Positions 27,713 to 35,986 of a DNA stretch of 64,000 nucleotides are shown in pieces (position 1 is the stretch's first letter; each line of letters starts with the position of its first letter). A model generated the notes under the pieces. That model had not been told where the DNA came from, did no database searches, and saw nothing but the letters and a program-made list of their open reading frames with translations. The translations under genes and the position numbers were made by a program. Source of the DNA: DATFLS01 sp964413425 (GTDB lineage Bacteria; Fidelibacterota; JAANXI01); the NCBI GenBank assembly GCA_964413425.1, contig CAYPST010000011.1:6437-70436 (forward strand), read 5' to 3'.

Positions 27713-29110
27713 TCATCTGATACTTGCTGAGACCGGCACAGGAAAATGAATAACAAAGGTGGATCCTTCGCCCAGTTTGCTGTCGACTTCAATGTTGGCG
27801 TTATGCTGATTCACAATCCCGTACACTTCTGACAGCCCCAGCCCGCTGCCTTTTTCACTCTTGGTAGAGAAAAAGGGGTCGAAGATCTTCTCAACAACTT
27901 CTTTGCTCATCCCGATCCCGGTGTCGGAAACGCCCAGGTTTACATTCTTCCCATCGAATTCGGTCCAGACGGTAACCAGGCCACCAACATCCAGCGCATC
28001 CACTGCATTGAATATTAAGTTCAGCAGGGCATTTCTCAGCGCGATCTCATTGCCTTCCACATGTGGAATCTTTTTAAGCTGGGTTTCGATTTCTATGTGG
28101 ATACCTCGCTGGCGCATAATACGGTCAATTCTGGTCTTCACATACTCCACCACATCCTCAATCAGGTCGTTCAGCATAATTGAGGAGAGATCCTGTTCCC
28201 CGGCCTGTTCCCGTTTTCTGGTAAAATCCTGCAGCCGCTGAATCATATCAGTGCTGTCCATAGCCGCTTTTTCAATCGTTTTGAGACTGGCTAACACCCC
28301 CGGCTCGGAGAGTTTCTGCCGGAGCAGCTGCACCCGGCCCAGAATAATGGTCAACATGTTGTTAAAATCGTGAGAAATCCCGGAAGCCATCTGGCTCAGC
28401 GCCTGTAATTTCTTGTTCTGGGTCGCTTCCACTTCCTGCTTATGGCGCATGGAGACTATCCGGTTGATGAGCGTGAACCCACGGAACCGGTCCTCATGAT
28501 CCACCTGGGGATAGGTGCGGGTCTCCAGGAACTCGCCAAAATTCTGATCGAAATACTCCAGAGGCACTACCTTTTTCGTCTCCAGCGTCTGTGCCAACGG
28601 ACATTCATCACACGGATGAGATTGTCCGTGGAGCACTTCATAACACTTCTTCCCGGTGATTTCCTCGGTTCCGCCGAATACGGTTTTCGCCGCAAAATTT
28701 GCTCTCAAGATTGTGTAATCAGGCGAACAGAGCAGGATGAAATCGTTGATCGAATCAAACAATTCATCTGGCAAATCTCGTTTCTGCTTATCCCATTCGA
28801 ACGTTTCCCCCACCGGATACAACTGCAACGTGAGTTTATTCCCATGAAGATTCCTTCCCGGATCCAGATACGCGACTAATTTCGTGATATCCTCGGATTC
28901 GAAGGTGGGAAGAAGATCCAGATGTTGGGTGCTGCCGGAGGTAATGGCCTGATGTATTGACTCTGCCACCGGTATGCCCGTGGACATCCTGAACAAATCG
29001 GAAAAAATTGTCGATTCGGAGAGGGTTTCATTGACCCACGATTGAAACACCTCATCGGTATCGAGAATCGCCTCCGAATGGTAATCGATGGTGATAGTTG
29101 ATGAAATCAT
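27713..29110 (-). CDS. PAS-domain sensor histidine kinase (NtrB-like)
   Basis: This 465-residue soluble kinase has no transmembrane segments, so it should sense a cytoplasmic signal or partner. The N-terminal ~115 residues are unrecognised. A PAS domain (about 118-220) contains a cysteine cluster CYEVLHGQSHPCDECPL, seen in some PAS domains. The H-box is GISHDFNN (His247), followed by the ATPase domain with NLIFNAVDAL, SDTGIGM, DPFFSTKSEKGSGLGL and GEGSTFVIHFP. Its likely partner is the sigma-54 regulator at 30703-32091, with the TPR protein between them on the same strand. The PAS cysteines suggest redox or metal sensing, which is inference. Confidence 0.88.
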   Translation of the reverse strand: MISSTITIDYHSEAILDTDEVFQSWVNETLSESTIFSDLFRMSTGIPVAESIHQAITSGSTQHLDLLPTFESEDITKLVAYLDPGRNLHGNKLTLQLYPVGETFEWDKQKRDLPDELFDSINDFILLCSPDYTILRANFAAKTVFGGTEEITGKKCYEVLHGQSHPCDECPLAQTLETKKVVPLEYFDQNFGEFLETRTYPQVDHEDRFRGFTLINRIVSMRHKQEVEATQNKKLQALSQMASGISHDFNNMLTIILGRVQLLRQKLSEPGVLASLKTIEKAAMDSTDMIQRLQDFTRKREQAGEQDLSSIMLNDLIEDVVEYVKTRIDRIMRQRGIHIEIETQLKKIPHVEGNEIALRNALLNLIFNAVDALDVGGLVTVWTEFDGKNVNLGVSDTGIGMSKEVVEKIFDPFFSTKSEKGSGLGLSEVYGIVNQHNANIEVDSKLGEGSTFVIHFPVPVSASIR

Positions 29111-29196
29111 GAATTAGATCATGGTCCGGAGTTTATGATAATTCGTATGCCTGCCACGCTTTGGCTTTCCAGGCGGTTTTTCAGAATATAGTAAAG

Positions 29197-30447
29197 TTAT
29201 AACAGCGCATCTAATTCTTTCTGCAATCGATGAATGCGCGGAACCGCCCGCATAGTTTCAGCATAGGAGAGGCTCCGCTCCAGATACTGCACTCGGACAA
29301 TATTATTTCCTTTCGATTTAGCCAACACGCTATATTCATAATAAGTTTCACATAAATTGAGCAGATTGCTTTCTTCCGCATTCAATTCAATACTGATCTC
29401 AAAATTGGCTGCGGCAAGATCCAGGAATCCCTGATCACGATGCAGCAACCCGAATACACGATACGCATCGGCCAGTGCTCCGCGATCGTGCATTTTGGAA
29501 AAGATTTTAAAGGCATGAATCAGCCGACGCTGGCCTTCATCAAATTCTTTCTGCCGAATAAGCACTTCCGCTAATGCCAGCGACCCAATCCCCAGGAGAT
29601 TGGTATCCGGAATCTCCTCTGCCGCCTGTACGGATCGTTTCAGCAATTCCCTGGCCGCCCCCAGGGCATTCATTCCCAAATGAGCCAATCCCTGATTTAC
29701 CAGGAGATGTCCCTGGAAATTCTGATCCTGTGCATCCGGATGGGAGAGCAGGCGCTCAAAAATTTTCGCCGCCTCCTCGGCTTCCCCCCTCATCCCCTGA
29801 ATAATCGCCTGATTCACCCTGATCTTTAATCCGATATTCCCGGAGAGATCGCCGTTGAGCAAATTTTCGGCCTCTTTAAAATATTGAAACCCCGACGCAG
29901 AATCCCATCGCATTGACGACAGTATTCCCATGCTCATCCTGGCAGCAGCCATTCCGGTCCTGTCGCCTTTCTCGGTATAATACTCATAGGCCTTCGCATA
30001 GGATCGTCGACTCCTCTGCCACCGGCTGCGCTTGGAATCGATGCGACCCATTAGAAGATAGACCCTGCCCAGGAACTCACTGTCCTGCTCCAGCCTGTTC
30101 CGACTTTCCTCAATGGATCGCAACAAGGTGTAAGATCGATCTACTTCCCCGAACTTGAAACACAACTCTGCTATTTTGTACTGAACCCCGATCACCCGAT
30201 TGGGTGAAATCTCCGGGTATTTCATCAGTGTCATGATCAGGAACTCGAAGTCCACTTCTCGAAAAATGCTGTCGTTTTCTGTACCGTGCATGGTCCATTG
30301 TTCATTCAGGAATCGTTCTCTCTGCTGCTTCAACTGCAGGTAGCGCTCGATAAACATCTCCCCTAATTCATCAGAAATCAAGTCCAGTAATTTCTGAAAA
30401 AAAATCCGAAACAGCTCCGGGCCAGTTGTGGGAAGTTTCGTTTCCAT
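29197..30447 (-). CDS. TPR-repeat protein encoded between a response regulator and its kinase
   Basis: This 416-residue all-helical protein has no signal peptide. TPR-like units run from about residue 90 to the end (for example LMGRIDSKRSRWQRSRRSYA, QGLAHLGMNALGAARELLKR, YRVFGLLHRDQGFLDLAAAN). The first 90 residues form a separate helical part beginning METKLPTTGPELFRIF. TPR proteins act as scaffolds, so a role linking or modulating the neighbouring kinase and regulator is plausible but unproven. No specific family was recognised. Confidence 0.7.
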   Translation of the reverse strand: METKLPTTGPELFRIFFQKLLDLISDELGEMFIERYLQLKQQRERFLNEQWTMHGTENDSIFREVDFEFLIMTLMKYPEISPNRVIGVQYKIAELCFKFGEVDRSYTLLRSIEESRNRLEQDSEFLGRVYLLMGRIDSKRSRWQRSRRSYAKAYEYYTEKGDRTGMAAARMSMGILSSMRWDSASGFQYFKEAENLLNGDLSGNIGLKIRVNQAIIQGMRGEAEEAAKIFERLLSHPDAQDQNFQGHLLVNQGLAHLGMNALGAARELLKRSVQAAEEIPDTNLLGIGSLALAEVLIRQKEFDEGQRRLIHAFKIFSKMHDRGALADAYRVFGLLHRDQGFLDLAAANFEISIELNAEESNLLNLCETYYEYSVLAKSKGNNIVRVQYLERSLSYAETMRAVPRIHRLQKELDALL

Positions 30448-30702
30448 AACTTGTTATCTTCTTCCGACGATCGATCCCCTGCCGGACTGATTGCGCAGTC
30501 TGCTCACGTCCTTTCTGAATGTATGAACACTCTCTCACTCTGAAGCGCGCCCGGCAGGGCGCGGTATCATCCGGAGAGTGGTTTTCTTATTTACCTTGGT
30601 ACAGCAGCGAGCAAGAGATTCTGGTATTCCTTTTGTGTAAATTTTTGCACCTTTGCATTCTTGGGCTCTTGTATTCTTGAGTTCTTGAGAAGATCGAATT
30701 TC

Positions 30703-32091
30703 TCACTCAGGATTTTTCGAATCGGCTCCTTCTAATTTCAAACACCGGTAGCGGAAAGCACCCCGACTCATCCCCAGTAATCGTGCCGCACGCGATTTAT
30801 TCCCATTTGCTTTATCCAGCGCCGCTTTGATATATTTTTTCTCTATTTCATCGAGATCGATCCCCTCATCCGGGATATGGATGTCTCTGACACCCGTTTT
30901 CTTCGCGGCCTGGGTACTCGAAGAATTTGGAATCAGGAAGAGGTGATGTGAATCAATTTCCCCGTACTTCTTGAGTAATACCGCCCGCTCAATCACATTG
31001 CGCAATTCTCTGACATTCCCCGGCCAGCTATGTGCAATTAACGTCTCTGAAGCTTGATCGGAGAGTCCGGAAATATCGTAGTTGAATTCCACATTAAATT
31101 TCTCAATGAACTCTTTTGCCAGTAACAGAATATCTTCGCCGCGCTTCCGGAGGGGAGGTAATTCTATGGTTAAGACATTCAATCGATAATAGAGATCCTC
31201 GCGGAACTTGCCCTGTTCGATGAGATTTTCCAGGGGAATACTGGTAGAAGCAATGACCCGTATATCAATTGGGATATCGCGAATCCCCCCTACCCGTCGA
31301 ATCTTTTTTTCCTCAATAGCCTTCAACAATTTGACTTGAAGTGCCAGGTCCATACTGGCAATCTCATCCAGAAAGAAGGCTCCGCCATCGGCTACTTCCA
31401 TCAATCCCCGCTTGGTTTTTCGGGCATCCGTGAAGGCGCCTTGTTCATAACCGAACAGTTCGGATTCCAGCAACGTTTCCTGAATTGCGGCACAATTCAC
31501 TTCCACAAAGGGTTCCTGATGGCGGCGGCTGTTGGCATGAATCGATCTTGCCACCATCTCCTTGCCGGTGCCCGTTTCCCCGACGATAACCACCGGGGTA
31601 TCCTTGGACTCGCTGACCATCCGGATGATTTTGAAGACCTGCTTCATCTTCGGAGATCGGCCTATCAGTTCACCGAAGCCGAACATCTTTCGCTGCTGAT
31701 TATACATATAGGACAGTTTGTCGCCGATTTTCTTCGACTGGAAGGCCCGCTCGACAATGAGCCGCAACTCTTTGATATCCACCGGTTTCTTTATATAGTC
31801 ATACGCGCCGGCACGCATGGCCGAAAGCGCAATTTCCTGATCCCCGACATCCGTGGTAAAGATCACCTCGACTTCCGGTGCCCGCTGATGAATCTTCTTC
31901 AATAAATCAAGCCCAGTTATCTCGGGAAGTCGATAATCGGTAATGACAATATCCGGGAGCACTTTGTCGAAGTGTTTGAAAAACTCCACTGAGGTACCAA
32001 ATATCCGGATATCCCACTCTTCGGTCTCCAGCATCAGCTTGACCGTTTTACAGATATGCGGGTCACTATCTACAAGATAAATTGCCGGCAT
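30703..32091 (-). CDS. Sigma-54-dependent response regulator (NtrC family)
   Basis: This 462-residue protein has three domains. The receiver (1-120) carries phospho-acceptor Asp52 in VITDYRLPE and Lys102 in KKPVD. The AAA+ sigma-54 activator domain (about 140-375) has Walker A GETGTGKE at 171-178 and Walker B FFLDE. The C-terminal Fis-type helix-turn-helix is NKSRAARLLGMSRGAFRYR. The sigma-54-contacting loop reads GAFTDA rather than the canonical GAFTGA, a natural variant also found in some other family members. It should activate RpoN-dependent promoters after phosphorylation by the kinase downstream. The 255-bp gap behind it contains imperfect TTCTTG-type short repeats only. Confidence 0.92.
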   Translation of the reverse strand: MPAIYLVDSDPHICKTVKLMLETEEWDIRIFGTSVEFFKHFDKVLPDIVITDYRLPEITGLDLLKKIHQRAPEVEVIFTTDVGDQEIALSAMRAGAYDYIKKPVDIKELRLIVERAFQSKKIGDKLSYMYNQQRKMFGFGELIGRSPKMKQVFKIIRMVSESKDTPVVIVGETGTGKEMVARSIHANSRRHQEPFVEVNCAAIQETLLESELFGYEQGAFTDARKTKRGLMEVADGGAFFLDEIASMDLALQVKLLKAIEEKKIRRVGGIRDIPIDIRVIASTSIPLENLIEQGKFREDLYYRLNVLTIELPPLRKRGEDILLLAKEFIEKFNVEFNYDISGLSDQASETLIAHSWPGNVRELRNVIERAVLLKKYGEIDSHHLFLIPNSSSTQAAKKTGVRDIHIPDEGIDLDEIEKKYIKAALDKANGNKSRAARLLGMSRGAFRYRCLKLEGADSKNPE

Positions 32092-32193
32092 GGATAATTC
32101 TCACATAAGATATTATGAGAGCTACAGTACTATCTGAATCTCAGAAAATATACAGTTGCTGTAAGATACCTGTTGAAATCGCTTAGTATTTCC

Positions 32194-32383
32194 GAGTCTA
32201 TTTAGAAAACGCCTCGCCCCGAAGGGATGCCTTCGGCAAAGAGATCCCGTGACGACGGGACAAAGAAACCAGAACATATCACTGCCCAACCCCCGCAATA
32301 AATTGTGAAGATGTGTTCTCTCCAGAATAAACATAAGTCAGGGTCAGCATCTTGTCTCAGCACCATATTTTCTAAACACTCTC
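32194..32383 (+). mobile_element. MITE-like element, copy 3 (type A), inserted in the lexA stop codon
   Basis: This 190-bp element runs from GAGTCTATTTAGAAAA to TTTTCTAAACACTCTC. It is flanked by AGTATTTCC (32185-32193) and AGTACTTCC (32384-32392), a 9-bp target duplication with one mismatch. It contains both modules, CCGAAGGGATGCCTTCGG and CCCGTGACGACGGG. The right half is type A like copy 1. Its last two bases form part of the present lexA TGA stop. Confidence 0.9.
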
Positions 32384-32987
32384 AGTACTTCCGTATAACT
32401 CCAACCACTTTTCCCCGGATTCGCACACGGTCCGCAGAGAGCATAATGGGTGACATTTCCGCATTTCCCGGCTCCAGACGAACGCTATCTCCATCTCGAT
32501 AAAACTTTTTTAACGTCGCATCCTGATTATTAATCAGGGCGACAACCATTTCCCCGTTATGTGCTTCGCTCCGAGGTTGGACAATAACATAGTCCCCATC
32601 CTGGATATTTTCGTCAATCATGGATTCTCCGGCCACCTGGAGAACGTAATGATCCCCGTGCCCGATCATATCCGGCGGAACGGAAATCTCTTCCCGATTT
32701 TCGATGGCTTCAATCGGTTCTCCCGCTGCGACCCGCCCGAGAAGGGGTAATGCAGATATGGTCGGCCCGGGGTGAGGATCAACAACCTGCAGACACCGCG
32801 ATCGGTTCCAATCCTTCTTTATTAACCCCTTTTGTTCAAGGTTGGTAATATGCTTGTGTACCGTGCCTTTTGATCGGTATCCAAAGTAATCAGCGATTTC
32901 CTCATAGGTCGGGGCAATCCCCTCCGCTGAGAGATATTCCTTAATAAAATCGAGGATAGATTTTTGCTTTTTAGTTAAATACATCAC
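32382..32987 (-). CDS. lexA: SOS repressor LexA
   Basis: This 201-residue repressor has a winged helix (residues 1-65, with APTYEEIADYFGYRSKGTVH). The Ala88-Gly89 self-cleavage site is in VAAGEPIE, the nucleophile Ser122 in GESMIDENI, and the general base Lys160 in ATLKKFY. RecA filaments trigger its autocleavage. The C-terminus ends VIRKY; the TGA stop uses a T of the gene and GA from the MITE end. Upstream, three GAATTC sites (32992, 33046, 33057) are candidates for an operator. Neither the E. coli nor the Bacillus LexA-box consensus is visible. Confidence 0.96.
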   Translation of the reverse strand: MMYLTKKQKSILDFIKEYLSAEGIAPTYEEIADYFGYRSKGTVHKHITNLEQKGLIKKDWNRSRCLQVVDPHPGPTISALPLLGRVAAGEPIEAIENREEISVPPDMIGHGDHYVLQVAGESMIDENIQDGDYVIVQPRSEAHNGEMVVALINNQDATLKKFYRDGDSVRLEPGNAEMSPIMLSADRVRIRGKVVGVIRKY

Positions 32988-33335
32988 TGCAGAATTCTGG
33001 GCTGCCCATTTTTAAGTCAATTTATCCGGTATCAAAAAGTATCCTGAATTCTCCATGAATTCGAAATGAATAGCACCCGTTCGCCGCGGCGAAAAGTAAT
33101 CCCGGATCACTGCCCGGTGAAGGGTCCGACGTGTCCTATCGGAACCAGGGATCGTTCGCTTTATCAAGGCGTCTCTGGGATGGAATTGAGAAAAATCCGC
33201 GGGCATCCGTTGTCTCTGCGTTCATCTGTATGCTATTTTTTGAATTATTCAGGTTAAGGATTCGTGATGCAATTTAGATCGGTTGGCATCAAATGGCAAC
33301 TAATTATCACACCAGATTCTCTGGTGGGTCACTGC
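32988..33335. other. lexA promoter region and dnaA 3' flank
   Basis: This 348-bp gap holds the lexA control region (two GAATTC sites 11 bp apart at 33046-33062), a perfect palindrome TTCGCCGCGGCGAA at 33080-33093, and a fragment TATGCTATTTTTTGAATTATTC (33229 on) that recurs near 60416. A hairpin follows the dnaA stop. No gene is credible here. Confidence 0.5.
33310..33326 (-). terminator. Hairpin 9 bp past the dnaA stop
   Basis: A perfect 7-bp stem, CACCAGA/TCTGGTG, with a 3-nt loop lies just downstream of the dnaA stop codon. On the minus strand it is followed by TGATAATTAGTTG, not a clean T-run. It may end dnaA transcription or protect the 3' end. Confidence 0.35.
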
Positions 33336-34712
33336 CTAGAACTGACTGATTTCGATCTTATGCTTAATGGATTTTATCCGATGATGCAAATCAGAATCTT
33401 TCTGGATTTTATCGTCTATCACCTTACAGGCGTGGACGACGGTACTATGATCCCGGCCGCCAAAATGGAGGCCAATGGTTTTCAGCGATGATCCCGTCAT
33501 CTCCCGACAGAGATACATCGCAATTTGACGGGCCAGTGCGACCTCCTTTTTCCGCCCCTTCCCAATGAGGTCCGATTCTCCCACCCCCATAATTTCCCCG
33601 GTCATGCGCTGGATATCATCAATGGAAACGGAGGAGGAAAAGTTTTTGTCAATGATCTCACGCAACACCCGTTTGGCCAGATCAACAGTTATGTCGGTAT
33701 TCGACAGGGACGAAAAGGCTAATAAGCGAATGAGCGCTCCCTCCAGATCCCGCACATTCGAGGTGATATTCGCCGCCAGAAACTCGATGATATCATAAGA
33801 GATCTCAATCCCATCCTCCTGCGCTTTATGCTGCAGGATGGCGATTCTGGTCTCCAGATCCGGAGGTTGGATATCGGCTATTAAGCCGGCCTGAAACCGT
33901 GACAGCAGCCGCTCCTCCATCCCGGAGAGTTCCTTCGGGGCACGATCGGAGGTCAAGACAATTTGTTTTCCGGACTGGTATAACGCATTGAAGGTATGAA
34001 AAAACTGTTCCTGGGTGGATTCCTTCTTCTGGAAGAATTGGACATCATCCACCATCAACAGATCCACATTGCGATAATGTTCGGAAAACTCAGTGGTTTT
34101 ATTATTCTTTATGGAGTTAATGAACTCCAGGGTAAATTTTTCACTGGAAGTATAGAGGACCCGGTTTGCCGTCCGAGTCTGCAAAGATTTATTCCCGATG
34201 GCCTGGGCCAGATGGGTTTTTCCAAGTCCAACTCCTCCATAAAGCACCAGGGGATTAAAGGACGTCCCCCCGGGAGCTTCCGCAATGGCCAGTGCAGCCG
34301 CTCGGGCAAATTCATTATTATCACCTTCGACAAAATTATCAAACGTATATCGATCATTCAGATAGCTCTCCAGCTGCTGCCGGCGGATAAAGCCGGGCTC
34401 GGCCGATACTGCAGGAATGGGCGGCCCCTGGATAGTATCTTCTGAATACACCACGGAATACGCTAATTTCAGGCCATTGCCAGAGACCTGCTGCAGCACG
34501 GAATTCATCAAATCCTTGTAATGATTCTCAATCCATTCATAGAAGAAATGACTGGGCACCTGAACCGTGAGTTTCTCCTCATCAAGCCCGACCGGTTCAA
34601 TCGGTTTAAACCAGGTTTCAAACGTCTGATCCGGCACTCGCCCTCGTATGAGCTGCAAACATTCCTGCCAAATACCTTCCGGAGAAGCGTCCATTTCGTC
34701 GTTATTCCCCAC
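33336..34712 (-). CDS. dnaA: Chromosomal replication initiator DnaA
   Basis: This 458-residue protein has the complete four-domain structure. Domain I is at the N-terminus (GIWQECLQLIRG). The AAA+ domain has Walker A GGVGLGKTHLAQAIGN and Walker B LLMVDDVQFF. The C-terminal helix-turn-helix has the box-binding signature GGRDHSTVVHACKVIDD. A GTG at 34712 is taken as the start; an ATG at 34694 (MDASPEG) is a close alternative with a GGTGGGG stretch in front. It is transcribed away from rpmH, with the origin region between. Unusually, dnaN does not follow; lexA does. Confidence 0.96.
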   Translation of the reverse strand: MGNNDEMDASPEGIWQECLQLIRGRVPDQTFETWFKPIEPVGLDEEKLTVQVPSHFFYEWIENHYKDLMNSVLQQVSGNGLKLAYSVVYSEDTIQGPPIPAVSAEPGFIRRQQLESYLNDRYTFDNFVEGDNNEFARAAALAIAEAPGGTSFNPLVLYGGVGLGKTHLAQAIGNKSLQTRTANRVLYTSSEKFTLEFINSIKNNKTTEFSEHYRNVDLLMVDDVQFFQKKESTQEQFFHTFNALYQSGKQIVLTSDRAPKELSGMEERLLSRFQAGLIADIQPPDLETRIAILQHKAQEDGIEISYDIIEFLAANITSNVRDLEGALIRLLAFSSLSNTDITVDLAKRVLREIIDKNFSSSVSIDDIQRMTGEIMGVGESDLIGKGRKKEVALARQIAMYLCREMTGSSLKTIGLHFGGRDHSTVVHACKVIDDKIQKDSDLHHRIKSIKHKIEISQF

Positions 34713-35269
34713 CTTCGGTTAAGAGTTATCAACAATTATCTTGCTAAAAAATTACAGGGATGGCTGCCAGCCAACAATTCCGGAAAAATATAGGGCTCCA
34801 CAGTTTTCCACACCGCTAATAAGCATATAAGTCAAAGAAAACCAAATAGCTATACCGAATAAAGAACCCCGGAAACCCCTTCAATTCAAACTCTGTTCAA
34901 TTTTCGGTGAACATCTTTTGTACATGAGATATCAACATTATCCACAAGTTATCCACATCCGTTCACTCTTACTACAATCAAATTATAACACCGTCTACTT
35001 ATGTCAAGATAATTTTACAAAAATATTCCGTGGCGGTCTGAACCGGTGAGAAGACTGATATTCCCTTCCACTTATTCATCTTGTTCATCCCTGGCACGAG
35101 ATTAAAAATGTTGTCGAATTCCAGCGCTCCTCCTCTGCGGATCCCGGGAACATTCTCAGTTTCACCTCTTATAAGACGCCGAATATTATTCATGCTTGTT
35201 TTTCCAATTGCCTTCATTAAATTTGAAAGCTGTATGAAAATGGTTGAATAAATAGATGGAAGGAACCTC
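34713..35269. other. Likely chromosomal origin oriC between dnaA and rpmH
   Basis: This 557-bp gene-free, AT-rich region has two perfect DnaA boxes TTATCCACA at 34938-34946 and 34949-34957 (11-bp phase). A TTTTCCACA box lies at 34804-34812 and TTATCAACA at 34726-34734. An AT-rich stretch at about 34978-35030 could be the unwinding element. The dnaA/rpmH divergent setting is the ancestral bacterial origin context, and all genes to the right read away from it. It also contains the promoters of dnaA and of rpmH-rnpA. Confidence 0.8.
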
Positions 35270-35401
35270 ATGGCGAAACGAACATATCAACCAAGTAGGC
35301 GCAAAAGAAAAAATAAACATGGCTTCCGCAAACGGATGAAGAGCAAAGGTGGCCGGAATGTGCTCAAAAGAAGGCGTAAAAAAGGAAGAAAGCGGATGTA
35401 A
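35270..35401 (+). CDS. rpmH: Ribosomal protein L34
   Basis: This 43-residue, very basic protein starts MAKRTYQPSRRKRKNKHGFR and has the L34 signature RMKSKGGRNVLKRRR. A GGAAGG site precedes the ATG. The rnpA reading frame starts inside its 3' end. It is a structural protein of the large ribosomal subunit and the first gene of a rightward run that continues through mnmG. Confidence 0.97.
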   Translation: MAKRTYQPSRRKRKNKHGFRKRMKSKGGRNVLKRRRKKGRKRM

Positions 35402-35750
35402 GGCCGAACGAACGGGGCGGGCTGATAATACACTACCTAAATCAATAATTATCAGCAAGAAACGCTGTTTCGACGACCTTTTCTCGCGTGGCCGACGTCT
35501 GCGTGGTACTCTCGGGCAACTGATTGTTCACCCCTGCTCTGAAACCAGGGTCGCCTTTGTTGTCGGCAAAAAAGTAGGGTCGGCGGTGGTAAGGAATACA
35601 CTGAAACGGTATGTCCGGGAATACTATCGCACGCACAAAGCGTTAATTCCCGATCACCTGGCGGTAGTTTTTCAGATTTTCCCGGGGTCCTCGCTTCCGG
35701 GTTATCACGATATTGCATCGGAGTTCACGGATCTATGTCAAAAATTATAA
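35358..35750 (+). CDS. rnpA: Ribonuclease P protein component, start inside rpmH
   Basis: The RNase P protein is identified by LPKSIIISKKRCFDDLFSRG, the core VGKKVGSAVVRNTLKRYVREYYR and the typical C-terminal strand. Between the rpmH stop (35401) and the conserved LPKS there is no ATG, GTG, TTG or CTG in frame. The nearest usable starts are ATG 35358 (130 residues, 44-nt overlap) and GTG 35349. The resulting N-terminal extension of about 27 charged residues is unusual. A similar rpmH/rnpA overlap is known in Thermus. A rare start such as ATA or ATT cannot be excluded. yidD overlaps its 3' end. Confidence 0.88.
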   Translation: MCSKEGVKKEESGCKAERTGRADNTLPKSIIISKKRCFDDLFSRGRRLRGTLGQLIVHPCSETRVAFVVGKKVGSAVVRNTLKRYVREYYRTHKALIPDHLAVVFQIFPGSSLPGYHDIASEFTDLCQKL

Positions 35751-35986
35751 ACCGGATTCTCGTCTTCCTGATTCGGCTCTATCAGGGGTTCATCTCCCCC
35801 TTATTCCCCAATACCTGCAGATTTTATCCAACCTGTTCCCAATATACCATCGAGGCCCTGCGTACCCGGTCGTTCTATAAGGCCATCTGGTTAGGACTGA
35901 AACGCATAGGGAAGTGCCATCCCTGGCATAGCGGGGGCTATGACCCTGTCCAGAAACCTGAAGATACAGGGATGAAACATGGATAA
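35735..35986 (+). CDS. yidD: Membrane protein insertion efficiency factor YidD
   Basis: This 83-residue protein has the YidD landmarks RLYQGFISPLFPNTCRFYPTC (given here in part), SQYTIEALR and GKCHPWHSGGYDPV. It is a small amphipathic membrane-associated factor that helps YidC. It overlaps the rnpA end by 16 bp and the yidC start by 8 bp, so the three are translationally coupled. Confidence 0.95.
   Translation: MSKIINRILVFLIRLYQGFISPLFPNTCRFYPTCSQYTIEALRTRSFYKAIWLGLKRIGKCHPWHSGGYDPVQKPEDTGMKHG

Noticed and set aside
30520..30545. Isolated AACACTCTC resembling a MITE terminus
   Set aside because: Only about nine bases match and no second end or hairpin is present.
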